Shown: positions 37,252-46,948 of the stretch, one piece after another
How the letters are laid out: each line of letters starts with the position of its first letter
Numbering within the stretch: the stretch's first letter is position 1
Program-made: the position numbers and the translations under genes
NCBI RefSeq assembly: GCF_037044555.1
Contig: NZ_CP146275.1
Coordinates: forward strand, 1,096,501-1,160,500
Reading direction: 5' to 3'
Length of the DNA: 64,000 bases
From: Pelagibacterium nitratireducens
GTDB taxonomy: Bacteria > Pseudomonadota > Alphaproteobacteria > Rhizobiales > Devosiaceae
Notes under the pieces: model-generated
What the model was told of the DNA's origin: nothing
Databases searched by the model: none
What the model saw: the letters and a program-made list of their open reading frames with translations, nothing else

Positions 37252-38534
37252 TGATTGTCCCGGCCGAAATGCTGGCGGGCGAGGGTCTTGAATCTGTCGC
37301 CGCGCTCCTCGAAGTTCTTGAACTGGTTGTAGCTGGGCGCTCCGGGCGAAAGGATCACCGTATCAAAGATATGGCCGGCACTGGCGAGCGCCTGCATGGC
37401 TTCGTCCAGCGTCGAGCATTCGGCAATGGGGATCGGCGTGTTGTCGCGAACGGCCTGGGCCAGCCGCTGGCCGGTGACAGGGAGCGAGCATAACATTACC
37501 ACGCTGGTCAGCCCCATCAGATTGGCGAGGTCGGTATAGTCCTGCTGGCGCTCATGCCCTCCGGCAATCAGGGCGATCTTTTTGCCCTTGTAGGCGGCGA
37601 GCGCCACCTTGGTGGCTTCCGGCGTCGTGGAAATGGAGTCATCGACAAACAGGATGTCGCCGACCATCAGTTCCTCGAGCCTGTGGGGCAGGGGAATGAA
37701 GGCCTCGATGCCTGCAAATATGCCCTCGCGCGTGGCTCCGGCAGCGAGAGCGATAGCCGCTGCCAGCCGCGCGTTGTCGTGGTTGTGGGCGCCCTTGAGC
37801 CGCGAATTCATCGCCGCCATGAGGATCTCGTCGCCAAGATCGATATCGAGGGCAGCAATACGTTCGGTCGTGGCGGGAATTGTATTGATGACGCGCTCGA
37901 CGGTAGCGGCCTGCGGGCCGATAGCCACAAGCTTTGGGCCCTTGGCGATCAGGTTGAGCTTGTCGCGGTAATAGGCGTCCAGCCCCCCATGCCAGTCCAC
38001 ATGCTCGGGATAAAGGTTGGAGATAGCGGCGATGTCGGGGGCGAAATCGATATCGGCTGTCTGGTAGGAGGAGAGTTCGAGCACCACGGTCTGCGCGCTG
38101 TCGGCGGCATCGAGCGGGGGAATGCCCACATTGCCGGCCAGCACCACATCGACCCCGGACCTTTCCAGCATCAGATGGACCAGCGTGGCTGTTGTCGATT
38201 TGCCTTTGGTTCCCGAGATTGCGACCACTGTGCGGCCCTCGCGGAAATGGGCGCCCCAGATGTTGAGGTTGGACGTGACCTTGACCCCAGCGGCGCGGGC
38301 GGTATCGAAAATCGGTTTGTAGAGCGATACGCCCGGGCTTTTGACGATGGTGCCGAAGCGCGAGACCTGGTTTGCCTCCTGGGGCGTGATGAAACTGGCG
38401 CCCTCGAGTTCGGCGACGCCGTCATCGGTGGTCACGAACAGTTCGAGCTCAGGATAGGTGCGGCGCAGAAACGCTGCCGTCGAGCGGGCTTCGCGGCCAG
38501 CGCCGTAAAGAAGAACGGGACCGTCAATGTGCAT
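37248..38534 (-). CDS. murD2: MurD-like ligase, probably MurD2 (UDP-MurNAc-L-Ala:L-Glu ligase)
   Basis: A 428-residue Mur ligase. The N-terminal Rossmann domain starts LLYGAGREARSTAAFL, the ATP loop is ISGTKGKSTTA (residues 107-116), the metal/substrate segment is ISNLYPEHVDWHGG, and the C-terminal domain has FVDDSISTTPEA and LIAGGHERQQDY. It lies immediately after a MurL-like gene, overlapping it by 11 bases, and far from any division/cell-wall cluster. In Xanthomonas a MurD2/MurL pair attaches L-Glu to UDP-MurNAc-L-Ala and then epimerises it to D-Glu. By that analogy this should be the L-Glu-adding enzyme; an ordinary MurD is the alternative. Confidence 0.8.
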   Translation of the reverse strand: MHIDGPVLLYGAGREARSTAAFLRRTYPELELFVTTDDGVAELEGASFITPQEANQVSRFGTIVKSPGVSLYKPIFDTARAAGVKVTSNLNIWGAHFREGRTVVAISGTKGKSTTATLVHLMLERSGVDVVLAGNVGIPPLDAADSAQTVVLELSSYQTADIDFAPDIAAISNLYPEHVDWHGGLDAYYRDKLNLIAKGPKLVAIGPQAATVERVINTIPATTERIAALDIDLGDEILMAAMNSRLKGAHNHDNARLAAAIALAAGATREGIFAGIEAFIPLPHRLEELMVGDILFVDDSISTTPEATKVALAAYKGKKIALIAGGHERQQDYTDLANLMGLTSVVMLCSLPVTGQRLAQAVRDNTPIPIAECSTLDEAMQALASAGHIFDTVILSPGAPSYNQFKNFEERGDRFKTLARQHFGRDNQ

Positions 38535-39858
38535 GGGGAGCAACCGCGCTTTCGATATTTTCGGGGATGAGGTGATCGGCGCTGTCGGCCATGAATTCCT
38601 CATAGGCCGATTGCAGGCGGGCCGGGCCATAGAAGGCTTCGAGGTCCGGCCTGAGTGCCTTTACCACGGCACTGTCGCGCCAATCGGGGTGATCGGCAAT
38701 GCGCCACAGGCACGCCGCGGCTTCGAGAATTTCGCCGACGCACTCCCAGGGCTTGTGGCCGGAAAGCCCCGTCAACGCGCGATAGGGATCGATGTTGTCG
38801 GGATTGTCGAGGACGTTTTGGCCGAAAATTCCGGTCAGTCGAGCCTTGTCCATATGTGGCGCAAAGATCAGGAAGACGAAATGGCATTTGGGGCACTTTC
38901 CGCACCAGAGTGGGCCGTCGTGGCCGGCGAGGCGGAAATTGCGGTTGCAGCTCGAAAAGACGTCGTCGTAACGGTTCGATCGGGCGAACAGCGCAGCGAT
39001 ACGGGCTTCCGAATAGGGGCGCAGCAGCGAAAAATATCCCAGCGATCCCGATGTCGCGGTGGCCAGCACGTCGCGGATGGCGCGCTCGAAATCGATCGAT
39101 TTCGAATATTGGTGATTGGCCTGGCGCCCGTCGAACTCGATATTGCCTTCGCTGGCCGAGCGCTCGTTGGAGAGGACGATATTGCCATACCCGTACAAAA
39201 GGCTCGCCAGCGCCGCGATCATCGAATTGATGGCTGTGGAGGGCACGTGGCCGTTGTAATAGCCGGGCTTTTTGCCCAGCGCGATCATTTCAGGATCAAG
39301 GATGCGCTCGACAGTCAGGAACGGCAGGCCGGAGCGTTCGGCGGACGTCAGGATCGGGCCTTTTGGGTTGACTGCAAAAAGGCTCATCTCCGTCCCGGCG
39401 CTTTCGAGCAATTGCACGCTGACCAGCGAATCCTTGCCGCCACCGATCAAGACCAGGGCGCGGTCGGGCAGGGTTTGCGGAATGTTGTCCTGGCGCGGAT
39501 CACCGGCGGTGATCGATAAACGGCCGAAGCGCTTGAGGTCGTTGCGGGCGTAGAACTCGCCCAATCCGTTTTCGTAAACGTCGAGCAAAAAGGCCCGCTG
39601 AGCCGGCGAAAGGGCGAGGGCGGTGGCATCGATTTCAAAAGGCGCGAGCAGCTTGAAATAGCTCACCCCCAGCACGGCGGCGGTCAGATCGAGCAGGGTG
39701 GCAAAGGCACCAGTGTCCGCCCGTGCCATATCCATGGTGTCGAGCGGAAAACGCAGCGTCTCGACAAAGGCGTGCTCGCCCAGCCGATAGCCGAACCGCG
39801 CCTCGCCGGTGGTGGGGTCGAAAACCGGGGCATCGATGATGAAAGAAGTCTGGCTCAC
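38524..39858 (-). CDS. murL: MurL-like UDP-MurNAc-L-Ala-L-Glu epimerase
   Basis: A 444-residue protein from GTG 39858 (MSQTSFIIDAPVFD). MurL epimerises the terminal L-Glu of the UDP-MurNAc dipeptide in an ATP-dependent reaction, so peptidoglycan D-Glu is made without free D-Glu. Visible features are a PP-loop-like IGGGKDS at residues 138-144, SNERSASEGN (230-239), SSCNRN (302-307), and a cysteine-rich WCGKCPKCHFVF (318-329). The 3' end overlaps the MurD-like ligase gene by 11 bases, the arrangement known for murL-murD2. The longer frame to 40110 has no family likeness and overlaps the neighbouring phosphoesterase gene. Confidence 0.85.
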   Translation of the reverse strand: MSQTSFIIDAPVFDPTTGEARFGYRLGEHAFVETLRFPLDTMDMARADTGAFATLLDLTAAVLGVSYFKLLAPFEIDATALALSPAQRAFLLDVYENGLGEFYARNDLKRFGRLSITAGDPRQDNIPQTLPDRALVLIGGGKDSLVSVQLLESAGTEMSLFAVNPKGPILTSAERSGLPFLTVERILDPEMIALGKKPGYYNGHVPSTAINSMIAALASLLYGYGNIVLSNERSASEGNIEFDGRQANHQYSKSIDFERAIRDVLATATSGSLGYFSLLRPYSEARIAALFARSNRYDDVFSSCNRNFRLAGHDGPLWCGKCPKCHFVFLIFAPHMDKARLTGIFGQNVLDNPDNIDPYRALTGLSGHKPWECVGEILEAAACLWRIADHPDWRDSAVVKALRPDLEAFYGPARLQSAYEEFMADSADHLIPENIESAVAPHAH

Positions 39859-39904
39859 GCTCTCGCCTTGCGCCGCGACACGGCACGCTTGAATCACTTG
39901 CTGT

Positions 39905-40795
39905 CTAATATATGCGCATTTGCAGCCGCAATGCGATCTCGTCGCCAATGCGCTGATAGCCGTATTCGCGCATGGCGCAGGTCCACTCGGTCCCGACCTT
40001 TTCGATACGGAAAAGATTGTAGCGGCCGGGCGCGTCGTGACCTTCGGGCGCCGCCGAAGCGGCAGCCACGCCAATGACCGGAATTTCCTGGGTCGGGCCG
40101 GGTATGGCATTCACCGAAGACAAATGGGTATGGCCGTGCAGGACGATTTCGGCACCCGCCTCTTTCAGCACGGCCCGGACATCGGTGCCGTCCCATAGAC
40201 CCAGGCGCCGGGAAGCGGCGAACTCGGCATGGGGAGGATGGTGGATCATCACGACCCGGAAATAGCCAGCTTCGCCGAGCAGGGTCAGGAGCTTGCGCAG
40301 GCGTTCGATCTGGTCGGCCCCGACCTTGCCGGCGGCAAAGAATGGCGGAGTCGCGATGGCGCTGGACACCCCGATGAGCGCCACCATGCCCAACCGGCGG
40401 ACATAGGGAAAGGGCTGGTCGTCCAGCGTTTCGCCACGCATGTAATTGCCGTATGCGCCGCGCGCCTTGTCGAGCGCACCGGGAACATAGGCGTCATGGT
40501 TGCCCGGGATCGCGCAGACCTTTTCGGGGCCGCCCAGTCCGGTGAACCAATTTGCCGCTCTGGCGATTTCCTTGTCGAGCGCGAGATTGACCATGTCGCC
40601 GGTGACGCAGGTCATGTCGGGATCATGGGCCTGCATGTGGTCGAGAAGCGCCATCAGCGTTTCGGGTCGCATGTCGCTGGCGCGCTTGAGTTGCCAGTTG
40701 AGCCAGCCCGTCAGGCGTTTTGACGCAAGCTCACGTGGCGTGACAAGAGGAAGCGGCGCAAGATGGACGTCGGAAATATGGGCGAGGGTAATCAT
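39905..40795 (-). CDS. Calcineurin-like metallophosphoesterase
   Basis: A 296-residue protein with the complete dinuclear-metal signature: HISDVHL at the N-terminus, [20 protein letters not shown] and HGHTH. The start at 40795 ([12 protein letters not shown]) fits the family; an ATG at 40813 is also in frame, and neither has a good ribosome binding site. There is no signal peptide or membrane segment, so it is cytoplasmic. It is upstream of murL on the same strand, with a 46-base gap. The substrate cannot be predicted; the ICC/CpdA-like group includes cAMP phosphodiesterases and other phosphoester hydrolases. Confidence 0.9.
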   Translation of the reverse strand: MITLAHISDVHLAPLPLVTPRELASKRLTGWLNWQLKRASDMRPETLMALLDHMQAHDPDMTCVTGDMVNLALDKEIARAANWFTGLGGPEKVCAIPGNHDAYVPGALDKARGAYGNYMRGETLDDQPFPYVRRLGMVALIGVSSAIATPPFFAAGKVGADQIERLRKLLTLLGEAGYFRVVMIHHPPHAEFAASRRLGLWDGTDVRAVLKEAGAEIVLHGHTHLSSVNAIPGPTQEIPVIGVAAASAAPEGHDAPGRYNLFRIEKVGTEWTCAMREYGYQRIGDEIALRLQMRIY

Positions 40796-40887
40796 CGGGT
40801 GCACTATTGGCATGGTGGCTAAGGCAAGAAAATGGCCGATTGCCGGGTTTGCCACAATTTGTCATGGGTAGATCGACAGGAGTGGTT

Positions 40888-41352
40888 ATGGCCCGAGGAT
40901 GGGAACGGTTCAAATTCGGTGCATTGCTGCGGGCACGCGGAATTTACAAGCATCTTACGCTCGGTGCCCGGGCGGCGGTTATCGTCGAGGGGAAAGTGTT
41001 GCTGGTGCGACATGGGTATGTCGCCGGTTGGCAGATGCCGGGCGGCGGTGTCGACCCGGGCGAAACCGCCGAACAGGCCGCCCGCCGCGAGGTGCTCGAG
41101 GAAACCGGCTATGGGGTCGATGGCCCGATGCGGTTGTTCGGGCTCTACCACGCGACGGGCTATACCGATCGTGACCATGTCGCCCTTTATCTGGCCGATA
41201 CGGCCCACGAAGCGACGGCCTTCGTCCCCAATCGGGAAATCGTCGAGATCGGATGGTTTGCGCTTGGCGACCTGCCCGAGCCTATGGCGCCGGGCGCGGC
41301 GCGGCGCCTGGCGGAAATCGGGGAGGGCAAGCCGCCCTCTCCCGAATGGTAG
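40888..41352 (+). CDS. Nudix hydrolase
   Basis: A 154-residue Nudix protein with the box at about residues 53-75 ([20 protein letters not shown] then TGYGV), preceded by WQMPG. The N-terminal 25 residues are basic and helical. The start at 40888 (MARGWERF) follows AGGAG with a five-base spacer; an ATG at 40864 is in frame without such a site. It is divergent from the phosphoesterase gene and convergent with the glutathionyl-hydroquinone reductase gene. The substrate is unknown; a nucleoside diphosphate derivative is the general expectation. Confidence 0.88.
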   Translation: MARGWERFKFGALLRARGIYKHLTLGARAAVIVEGKVLLVRHGYVAGWQMPGGGVDPGETAEQAARREVLEETGYGVDGPMRLFGLYHATGYTDRDHVALYLADTAHEATAFVPNREIVEIGWFALGDLPEPMAPGAARRLAEIGEGKPPSPEW

Positions 41353-41378
41353 GCGCGTGCCGGACCCAAACCGATCAC

Positions 41379-42338
41379 TCAGCCGAGAAAATCGAGCACC
41401 GGTCCCTCCGGCACGATGCGGGTGGGATTGATGGTGGTGTGGCTCCAGTAATAGTGGGTCTTGATGTGGTCGATATGTACGGTCGCTGCGACGCCGGGCC
41501 ATTCGCATAGGGCCTTGAGGTATTTCGACAACTGGGGGTAGTCGGCTATGCGGCGTATGTTGCATTTGAAATGCCCGACATAGACAGCGTCGAACCGCAT
41601 AAGCGTGGTGACCAGCCGCCAGTCGGCTTCGGTCGGGGTGGAGCCAGTCAGAAATTTATGCTGTGACAGGATGTTTTCAACCCAGTCCAGAGCGTCGAAC
41701 AGATCGGTGACCGCCTCGGTGTAGGCCGCCTGAGTTGTCGCAAAACCGGCCTTGTAAACCCCATTGTTTATGTCGCTATAGACACGCGCATTGATGCGGT
41801 CGATCTCTTCGCGCTTGTCCTGGGGATAAAAATCGAACGTGTTGCCGGTGATCCCGTCAAAGGCCGAATTGAACATGCGGATGATGTCGGCGCTTTCGTT
41901 TGAAACGATGGTCTGGCGCTCTTTGTCCCAGAGGATCGGCACGGTCACGCGGCCCGTATAGTCGGGCACCGCCTTGGTATAGACCTGCCAGAGATAGTCG
42001 GCGCCATTGAGCGTGTCGGTATCGGAGCCCAGTTCGCCCGTAAAGGCCCAGCCAGTTTCATCGGGCATTTTGGGAGAAACGACCGAGACCGAAATGTGGT
42101 CCTCAAGCCCCTTGAGGGCACGGAAAATCAGGGTGCGATGTGCCCATGGGCAGGCATAGGACACATAGAGATGGTATCGGCCGCTTTCGGCCTTGAACCC
42201 TTCCTGACCTGTCGGGCCAGCGGCACCGTCAGCGGTAACCCAGTTGCGGAATGCGGATTCCGAACGCTTGAACTTTCCGCCTGTCGATTTGGTGTCGTAC
42301 CACTGGGTCGACCATTTTCCGTCGATCAACTGCCCCAT
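41379..42338 (-). CDS. Glutathionyl-hydroquinone reductase (Xi-class glutathione transferase)
   Basis: A 319-residue protein of the YqjG/PcpF/ECM4 family, which reduces glutathionyl-hydroquinones with glutathione. The active-site cysteine lies in YACPWAHRT (Cys63), and the surrounding LYVSYACPWAHR, IVSNESADIIRM and YWSHTTINP segments are typical of the Xi class. The start at 42338 (MGQLIDGKW) follows AAGGAGA with a good spacer. The 264-base region to its right (42339-42602), shared with the divergent acetyltransferase gene, contains no other recognisable feature. The protein length matches the family. Confidence 0.93.
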   Translation of the reverse strand: MGQLIDGKWSTQWYDTKSTGGKFKRSESAFRNWVTADGAAGPTGQEGFKAESGRYHLYVSYACPWAHRTLIFRALKGLEDHISVSVVSPKMPDETGWAFTGELGSDTDTLNGADYLWQVYTKAVPDYTGRVTVPILWDKERQTIVSNESADIIRMFNSAFDGITGNTFDFYPQDKREEIDRINARVYSDINNGVYKAGFATTQAAYTEAVTDLFDALDWVENILSQHKFLTGSTPTEADWRLVTTLMRFDAVYVGHFKCNIRRIADYPQLSKYLKALCEWPGVAATVHIDHIKTHYYWSHTTINPTRIVPEGPVLDFLG

Positions 42339-42602
42339 CGCTTGTCTCCTTGCTGTTCGTCTTGTGGTCGGTAACCCCATATCTAGCCAGATTGTTCTCG
42401 ATTATTAGACGGATAACACCGAACACCGTGTTCGCCTTCGATTTCGATGGACCGAAGATATCGAGGGTGCTAAATCCGCTTTCGGCCAATATGGAGCCTG
42501 GTTCATGATGTTCGGTATCGAGCGAGACATTCGACGACTTTAGAGCGCGCATCACTGCGCGACTGTCGTCGTATTGCCTTGATCGATCTGGATATTGTTA
42601 CA

Positions 42603-43142
42603 ATGACCGCACTCTCGCCGCTCCCGGCCGCCACCGTTCCTACGCCTGCCGCGCTGTCCATCCGGCTCGAAACGCCGGACGATGATTCCTGGATCGAGGC
42701 GTTGCACGAAGTTTCCTTCGGTCCGGGGCGTTTTGCCCGCGCGGCCTTCCGGGTGCGCGAGCGGATCGCGGTGGATCCCGACTTTTCCTATATCGCCGAG
42801 ATCAAGGGGGAGCGTGCGGCAAGCGTGCGTATGACCCCGATCAGCCTGGGTGGTGTCAACGGATACCTGCTCGGACCGCTGATGACCGACCCCGAGTTCA
42901 GAAAACAGGGGGCCGGGCGTGCCCTGGTCAGGCATGTCTGTGAACTGGCGCTGGAGCGCGAGGGAATCGCATTTGTCCTTCTGGTCGGCGATTTTGCCTA
43001 TTACAGTCCTTTGGGTTTTGTCCGGACAGTGCCAAGCGCCATCACTTTCCCCGGCCCCGTTGATCCCACGCGCGTGCTGGTCCACTCTCACGATCCGAAG
43101 ATGGCCGATACACTTGCCGGGGACGTTCTGCCCTGGGTTTAG
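42603..43142 (+). CDS. GNAT-family N-acetyltransferase (YhbS-like)
   Basis: A 179-residue acetyltransferase. The GNAT fold is visible as LSIRLETPDD, then the core LLGPLMTDPEFRKQGAGRAL, where RKQGAGRAL is the acetyl-CoA pyrophosphate loop, followed by FVLLVGDFAYYSPLGF, a combination seen in YhbS-type proteins. The start at 42603 (MTALSPLP) is chosen; TTG 42579 is also in frame. The ribosome binding site is weak. It lies 19 bases before a Nudix gene on the same strand. The acceptor substrate is unknown. Confidence 0.87.
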   Translation: MTALSPLPAATVPTPAALSIRLETPDDDSWIEALHEVSFGPGRFARAAFRVRERIAVDPDFSYIAEIKGERAASVRMTPISLGGVNGYLLGPLMTDPEFRKQGAGRALVRHVCELALEREGIAFVLLVGDFAYYSPLGFVRTVPSAITFPGPVDPTRVLVHSHDPKMADTLAGDVLPWV

Positions 43143-43161
43143 GGGCAGGACCCAGGATCGC

Positions 43162-43791
43162 ATGTCGAGCGAGAGCGATATCAGGCAGATCGTGACGCGG
43201 CTTTTGCCGGCCGCCGAGCCCATGCCCGATGCATCCGATCTTATCGCCGATTTCGTGATCAGCGATCTGGGCGATGCGGTGCCGGTGCCTGCGGCGGTGC
43301 TGATCGCGCTGGTCAAGCGCGGCATGGGCTACAACGTGCTCTATACCGAGCGGGCGACGGCCTTGCGCAAGCATTCGGGGCAGGTGGCATTTCCCGGCGG
43401 GCGGATCGATCCAGAGGATCAGGATGCCGCCTACGCCGCATTACGCGAAGCCAATGAAGAGGTCGCGCTGCATCGCGACGATGCGGAAATTCTCGGCTAT
43501 ATGCCCTATTATTACACCGGCACGAATTACTTCATCACTCCGGTAGTGGCCATCGTCGATCCCCGTGCACCTTTCGTTCCCAATCCGGGCGAGGTGGACG
43601 ATGTATTTGAAGTGCCGCTCGAAACGCTGATCGATGAAAAAAGCTATAGCACCTTTCGCGCGGTCTATCGTGGGCGTGAGCGGCAAAGCTGGCAGATCGA
43701 CCATGAGGGTCACCGTATCTGGGGGATAACCGCCAACCTCACCCGCCGTTTCCGCGACAGCGTTTTGACGGAGCCGCACGATGAATCCTAA
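43162..43791 (+). CDS. Nudix hydrolase, coenzyme A pyrophosphatase type
   Basis: A 209-residue protein of the NUDT7/YeaB-like group. The CoA-pyrophosphatase signature LRKHSGQVAFPGGRID is followed by the Nudix helix (AALREANEEVAL). The position usually occupied by glycine after EE is replaced in part (EEVAL instead of the common EEIGL), a mild deviation. Its likely reaction is hydrolysis of CoA or oxidised CoA to phosphopantetheine and 3',5'-ADP. The start at 43162 follows AGGATCG. It overlaps the CCA-adding enzyme gene by 11 bases, a conserved pairing in many Alphaproteobacteria. Confidence 0.9.
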   Translation: MSSESDIRQIVTRLLPAAEPMPDASDLIADFVISDLGDAVPVPAAVLIALVKRGMGYNVLYTERATALRKHSGQVAFPGGRIDPEDQDAAYAALREANEEVALHRDDAEILGYMPYYYTGTNYFITPVVAIVDPRAPFVPNPGEVDDVFEVPLETLIDEKSYSTFRAVYRGRERQSWQIDHEGHRIWGITANLTRRFRDSVLTEPHDES

Positions 43792-44995
43792 CGCCGCGCT
43801 GGAGCGGCTCGCGCATGCATCCTGGCTGAAGGCAGCGCAGCCATTTTTCGCTTGCCTTGACGGCGAAGGCGGCAAGACGCGGGCGGTGGGCGGGATCGTG
43901 CGCGACACTCTGCTCGGCATCGAAGGCGGGCGACCCGATATCGATATGGCGAGCGAATTCGTGCCCGAGCAGGTGGCTGAACGCGGCAGGGCCGCGGGCA
44001 TGAATGTCCATCCCACTGGCATCGAACATGGCACCATGACGCTTGTCCACAATGGTCGTATTGCTGAAGTCACAACCCTGCGCCAGGACGTTGAGACCTT
44101 CGGGCGCAAGGCAAGGGTCTCGTTCGGAACCGACTGGACCGAAGATGCGCGGCGCCGGGATTTCACGATGAACGCTCTTTATTGCGGCCCGAAGGGCCAA
44201 TTGTTCGATCCGCTTGGTGGATTGGACGATTGCCTTTCGGGCCGGGTTCGCTTCATCGGCGATCCCGACGCGCGAATCGCCGAGGATCGGCTGCGTGTCT
44301 ATCGTTATTTCCGATTTGTCGTCAGCCACGGCAACCAGCAGTTCGATCCAATGGCCATTGCAGCGTGCAAGCGCGGGGCAGACGATCTCGGCGCGCTTTC
44401 AGCCGAGCGTGTCGGCCGTGAAATGATGCGGCTGCTCTCGCATCGCCGCTGTGCAGCGGCCCTGGCGGAGATGGCCGTTATCGGCGTGTTGCCGACAGAA
44501 CTCTTCTCGCCCCGTGTATTGGCCGATTTGGCGCGACTCGAAGCATTTGCCGTTCCGCTCGATGCGGAGATGCGGATGGCCGTGATGGCCCTTGCCGGCG
44601 CGGGCAGGCAATCGCTCCAGAACATGTGGCGGCTTTCCAACGCCAACATGGCGCGCGTCGAGCGGCTGATTGGGGCTGCCGACCTGGCGCGTCGGGATCA
44701 TCTGGCCGAACTGGCCTATCGATATCACGGTGAGCGTGAGGCGGGACTGGCCATTGCTGCCGCGATCGAGGGCAGCGCGGAAAACTGGCTCAATGAGCGC
44801 CTGACGGCCTTGCAGACAATCAATCCCGGAAGGTTCCCGCTGTCGGGTTCGGACCTGGTTTTAGCCGGTCATGCGCCCGGCCCCACCGTGGGGGCCGAAC
44901 TGCAAAGGCTTGAAAATCTCTGGATCGAGTCAAGGTTTTCGCTGGACCGGACAGCACTTATGGCGCTTGCCCGGTCCGCCTTACGGGATCAGTGA
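43781..44995 (+). CDS. cca: CCA tRNA nucleotidyltransferase
   Basis: A 404-residue class II polymerase-beta-type nucleotidyltransferase that adds or repairs the CCA end of tRNAs. The head domain has RAVGGIVRDTLLG and the catalytic carboxylates in DIDMASE, EVTTLRQD, and RRRDFTMNALY followed by DPLGGLDD; the neck segment has RLRVYRYFRF. The C-terminal half is helical and without an HD signature. The start at 43781 (MNPNAALERL) lies inside the end of the Nudix gene. It is convergent with a small DUF1059 gene, overlapping it by seven bases. Confidence 0.94.
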   Translation: MNPNAALERLAHASWLKAAQPFFACLDGEGGKTRAVGGIVRDTLLGIEGGRPDIDMASEFVPEQVAERGRAAGMNVHPTGIEHGTMTLVHNGRIAEVTTLRQDVETFGRKARVSFGTDWTEDARRRDFTMNALYCGPKGQLFDPLGGLDDCLSGRVRFIGDPDARIAEDRLRVYRYFRFVVSHGNQQFDPMAIAACKRGADDLGALSAERVGREMMRLLSHRRCAAALAEMAVIGVLPTELFSPRVLADLARLEAFAVPLDAEMRMAVMALAGAGRQSLQNMWRLSNANMARVERLIGAADLARRDHLAELAYRYHGEREAGLAIAAAIEGSAENWLNERLTALQTINPGRFPLSGSDLVLAGHAPGPTVGAELQRLENLWIESRFSLDRTALMALARSALRDQ

Positions 44996-45174
44996 CGTGT
45001 TTCGACGTCGAAAATGCGATCCTTGATGCGCTCGACCATATCGGGCCGCACCTCGGACTCGCCGTGTTCGGCTCTGAGTTTTTCGACGGCCTTGCGGACC
45101 ACTTCGGCCTCGCTTTCTGCCGTCGCGTGCCAGGTTGCGCCCGGTATCAGCGATCCACCATCAAATCGTTTCAT
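44989..45174 (-). CDS. DUF1059-like small protein
   Basis: A 61-residue protein of the DUF1059 type: MKRFDGGSLIPGATWHATAE is followed by a helix ending AEHGESEVRPDMVERIKDRI. The cysteines usual near the N-terminus of DUF1059 are absent here, and the spaced histidines are reduced to one, so any metal site may be lost. The start at 45174 follows GGAGGAA with a seven-base spacer. It is convergent with cca and upstream of nothing obvious on its strand. Function is unknown for the family. Confidence 0.7.
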   Translation of the reverse strand: MKRFDGGSLIPGATWHATAESEAEVVRKAVEKLRAEHGESEVRPDMVERIKDRIFDVETRH

Positions 45175-45248
45175 GAGTGTTCCTCCGTCTCCTTTCGGGT
45201 TGCACGAAGTCTAGCTTGAGGAAACGATCGGGAGCGTCGGAAGTTCCA

Positions 45249-46145
45249 TCAGGGCCAGCGAACGGTCGGGGGCATGGACGAGAGAATCGATCTCACATTG
45301 CCGCCCGTCTTGAGCCCGAACGTCGTGCCCCGGTCATGGAGCAGGTTGAACTCGACATAGCGTCCGCGCCGAACGAGCTGTTCTTCGCGCTGCTCGTCGG
45401 TCCAGGTCTCATTGAAATTGCGGCGGACGAGTTCGGGATAGATATCTATGAAATGCCGGCCCACATCCTGGGTAAAGGCAAAATCGGCATCCCAATCGCC
45501 GCTGTTGTGGCGGTCGTAGAAAATCCCGCCGATCCCGCGCGGCTCGTCGCGGTGGGCGAGGAAGAAATACTCGTCGCACCAATCCTTGTAGCGCTGGTAA
45601 TCGACCTGCTTGTGGGGCTCACAGGCCGCCTTCATCGCAGCATGGAAATCGATGCTGTCGGGATCGGTCTGGGTCCGGCGTGAATCGAGCACCGGGGTCA
45701 GGTCGCCGCCCCCGCCGAACCACCAGTTGGATGTCACCACCATGCGCGTGTTCATGTGAACGGCAGGTACGTTAGGGTTCCAGGGGTGGCCGATCACCGA
45801 GACGCCCGAAGCCCAGAACTGGGCATTTTCCTCGGTGCCCGGGATCTGCTTGGCGAATTCGGGCGAAAATTCTCCAAACACCGTCGAGATGTGAACACCC
45901 ATCTTCTCAAAGACCCGGCCCTTGATGATCGACATCTCGCCGCCTCCGCCCGCCGGCCGGTCCCAGGTTTCGCGCTCAAACCGGCCGGGGGCCATGTCTG
46001 CGTGGGCGCCGCTCACTTCGTCCTCAAGGGTTTCGATCGCGGCGCACAAATCGTCGCGGACCGATTTGAACCAGGCGCTGGCGCGAGCCTTCTTGTCTTC
46101 GATGTCGTCGGGTAGAGCCATTGTCGTAAGCATCTGCATATTCAT
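45249..46145 (-). CDS. hemF: Oxygen-dependent coproporphyrinogen III oxidase
   Basis: Decarboxylates coproporphyrinogen III to protoporphyrinogen IX with oxygen, in heme biosynthesis. The 298-residue protein shows [57 protein letters not shown] and [16 protein letters not shown], all close to the family. Start 46145 ([14 protein letters not shown]) gives the normal length; ATG 46121 is the alternative. The ribosome binding site is weak for both. The neighbour trmL on the same strand ends... 86 bases upstream of this start, so the two are probably separate units or loosely linked. Confidence 0.95.
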   Translation of the reverse strand: MNMQMLTTMALPDDIEDKKARASAWFKSVRDDLCAAIETLEDEVSGAHADMAPGRFERETWDRPAGGGGEMSIIKGRVFEKMGVHISTVFGEFSPEFAKQIPGTEENAQFWASGVSVIGHPWNPNVPAVHMNTRMVVTSNWWFGGGGDLTPVLDSRRTQTDPDSIDFHAAMKAACEPHKQVDYQRYKDWCDEYFFLAHRDEPRGIGGIFYDRHNSGDWDADFAFTQDVGRHFIDIYPELVRRNFNETWTDEQREEQLVRRGRYVEFNLLHDRGTTFGLKTGGNVRSILSSMPPTVRWP

Positions 46146-46230
46146 TGTCCGTGCCGGGTCCCTATCACGTTGGAACTGGCGCGACCATGCGGCAGAATCG
46201 GGCAAAAGTGCTTGATCGGGATCAAATGCG

Positions 46231-46725
46231 TCAGCCTGTCGCGGGCGAGCCGGTCAGCCGCTCAAAGCCACCCGTCTGGCGCAAGGCCTCGCCCAGAACG
46301 ATGGAAGCGGAAATTGCCACATTGAGCGAACGGGATGCCGGCTGCATGGGGATGCGGACACGCAGCTCCGCACTGTCGGCGATCTCGGGCGGCACGCCGG
46401 CACTTTCACGCCCGACCATGAGAATGTCGTCGGCCTCATACCGTGTGCCATGATGGGGAATGCTGGCTCGTGTGGTCAGCAGGACGAGTCGTTTGCCCTG
46501 GTCCCGGCGCCAGTGGTCAAACCGGGCGTAACTGTCGTGCTCGATCATCTCGACGCTGTCGAGATAATCCATGCCCGAGCGCTTGAGCGCGGCGCGGGAA
46601 AAAGCAAATCCCGTGGGGTGGATGATATGGACCGGCACGCCCAGACACGCCCCCAGTCGCAGCAGTGTTCCGGTGTTGAGGGCGATGTCGGGCTGATAAA
46701 GGGCTAGGGCGATGGGCAATGGCAT
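46231..46725 (-). CDS. trmL: tRNA (cytidine(34)-2'-O)-methyltransferase
   Basis: A 164-residue SPOUT-class methyltransferase modifying the wobble base of leucine tRNAs. The trefoil-knot motifs are present: [20 protein letters not shown] at the N-terminus, [14 protein letters not shown], and [20 protein letters not shown] near the C-terminus, which bind S-adenosylmethionine. Length and start agree with the family. It is divergent from petA across a 223-base region (46726-46948) in which I see no recognisable regulatory site. Confidence 0.95.
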   Translation of the reverse strand: MPLPIALALYQPDIALNTGTLLRLGACLGVPVHIIHPTGFAFSRAALKRSGMDYLDSVEMIEHDSYARFDHWRRDQGKRLVLLTTRASIPHHGTRYEADDILMVGRESAGVPPEIADSAELRVRIPMQPASRSLNVAISASIVLGEALRQTGGFERLTGSPATG

Positions 46726-46948
46726 GACCGTGGCAGGGGGTTGGCGTAAGTTTGGTGGGTATAGTGTCGCAGATCGATCAAGTCACCTTTGGCAAGGCTG
46801 GACAAGTCCATGAGACAGTGCAAAAAGAAGCCAAAAATCCGCACCGCCTGGCGGCGGCGGACCCGACTCGCGTACCCATGCGTGTAAATCACCGGCGTCC
46901 GGCGGATATCAGAACAAGTTTGTGCAGGCCTTTTGGGGATCTAGAGCT

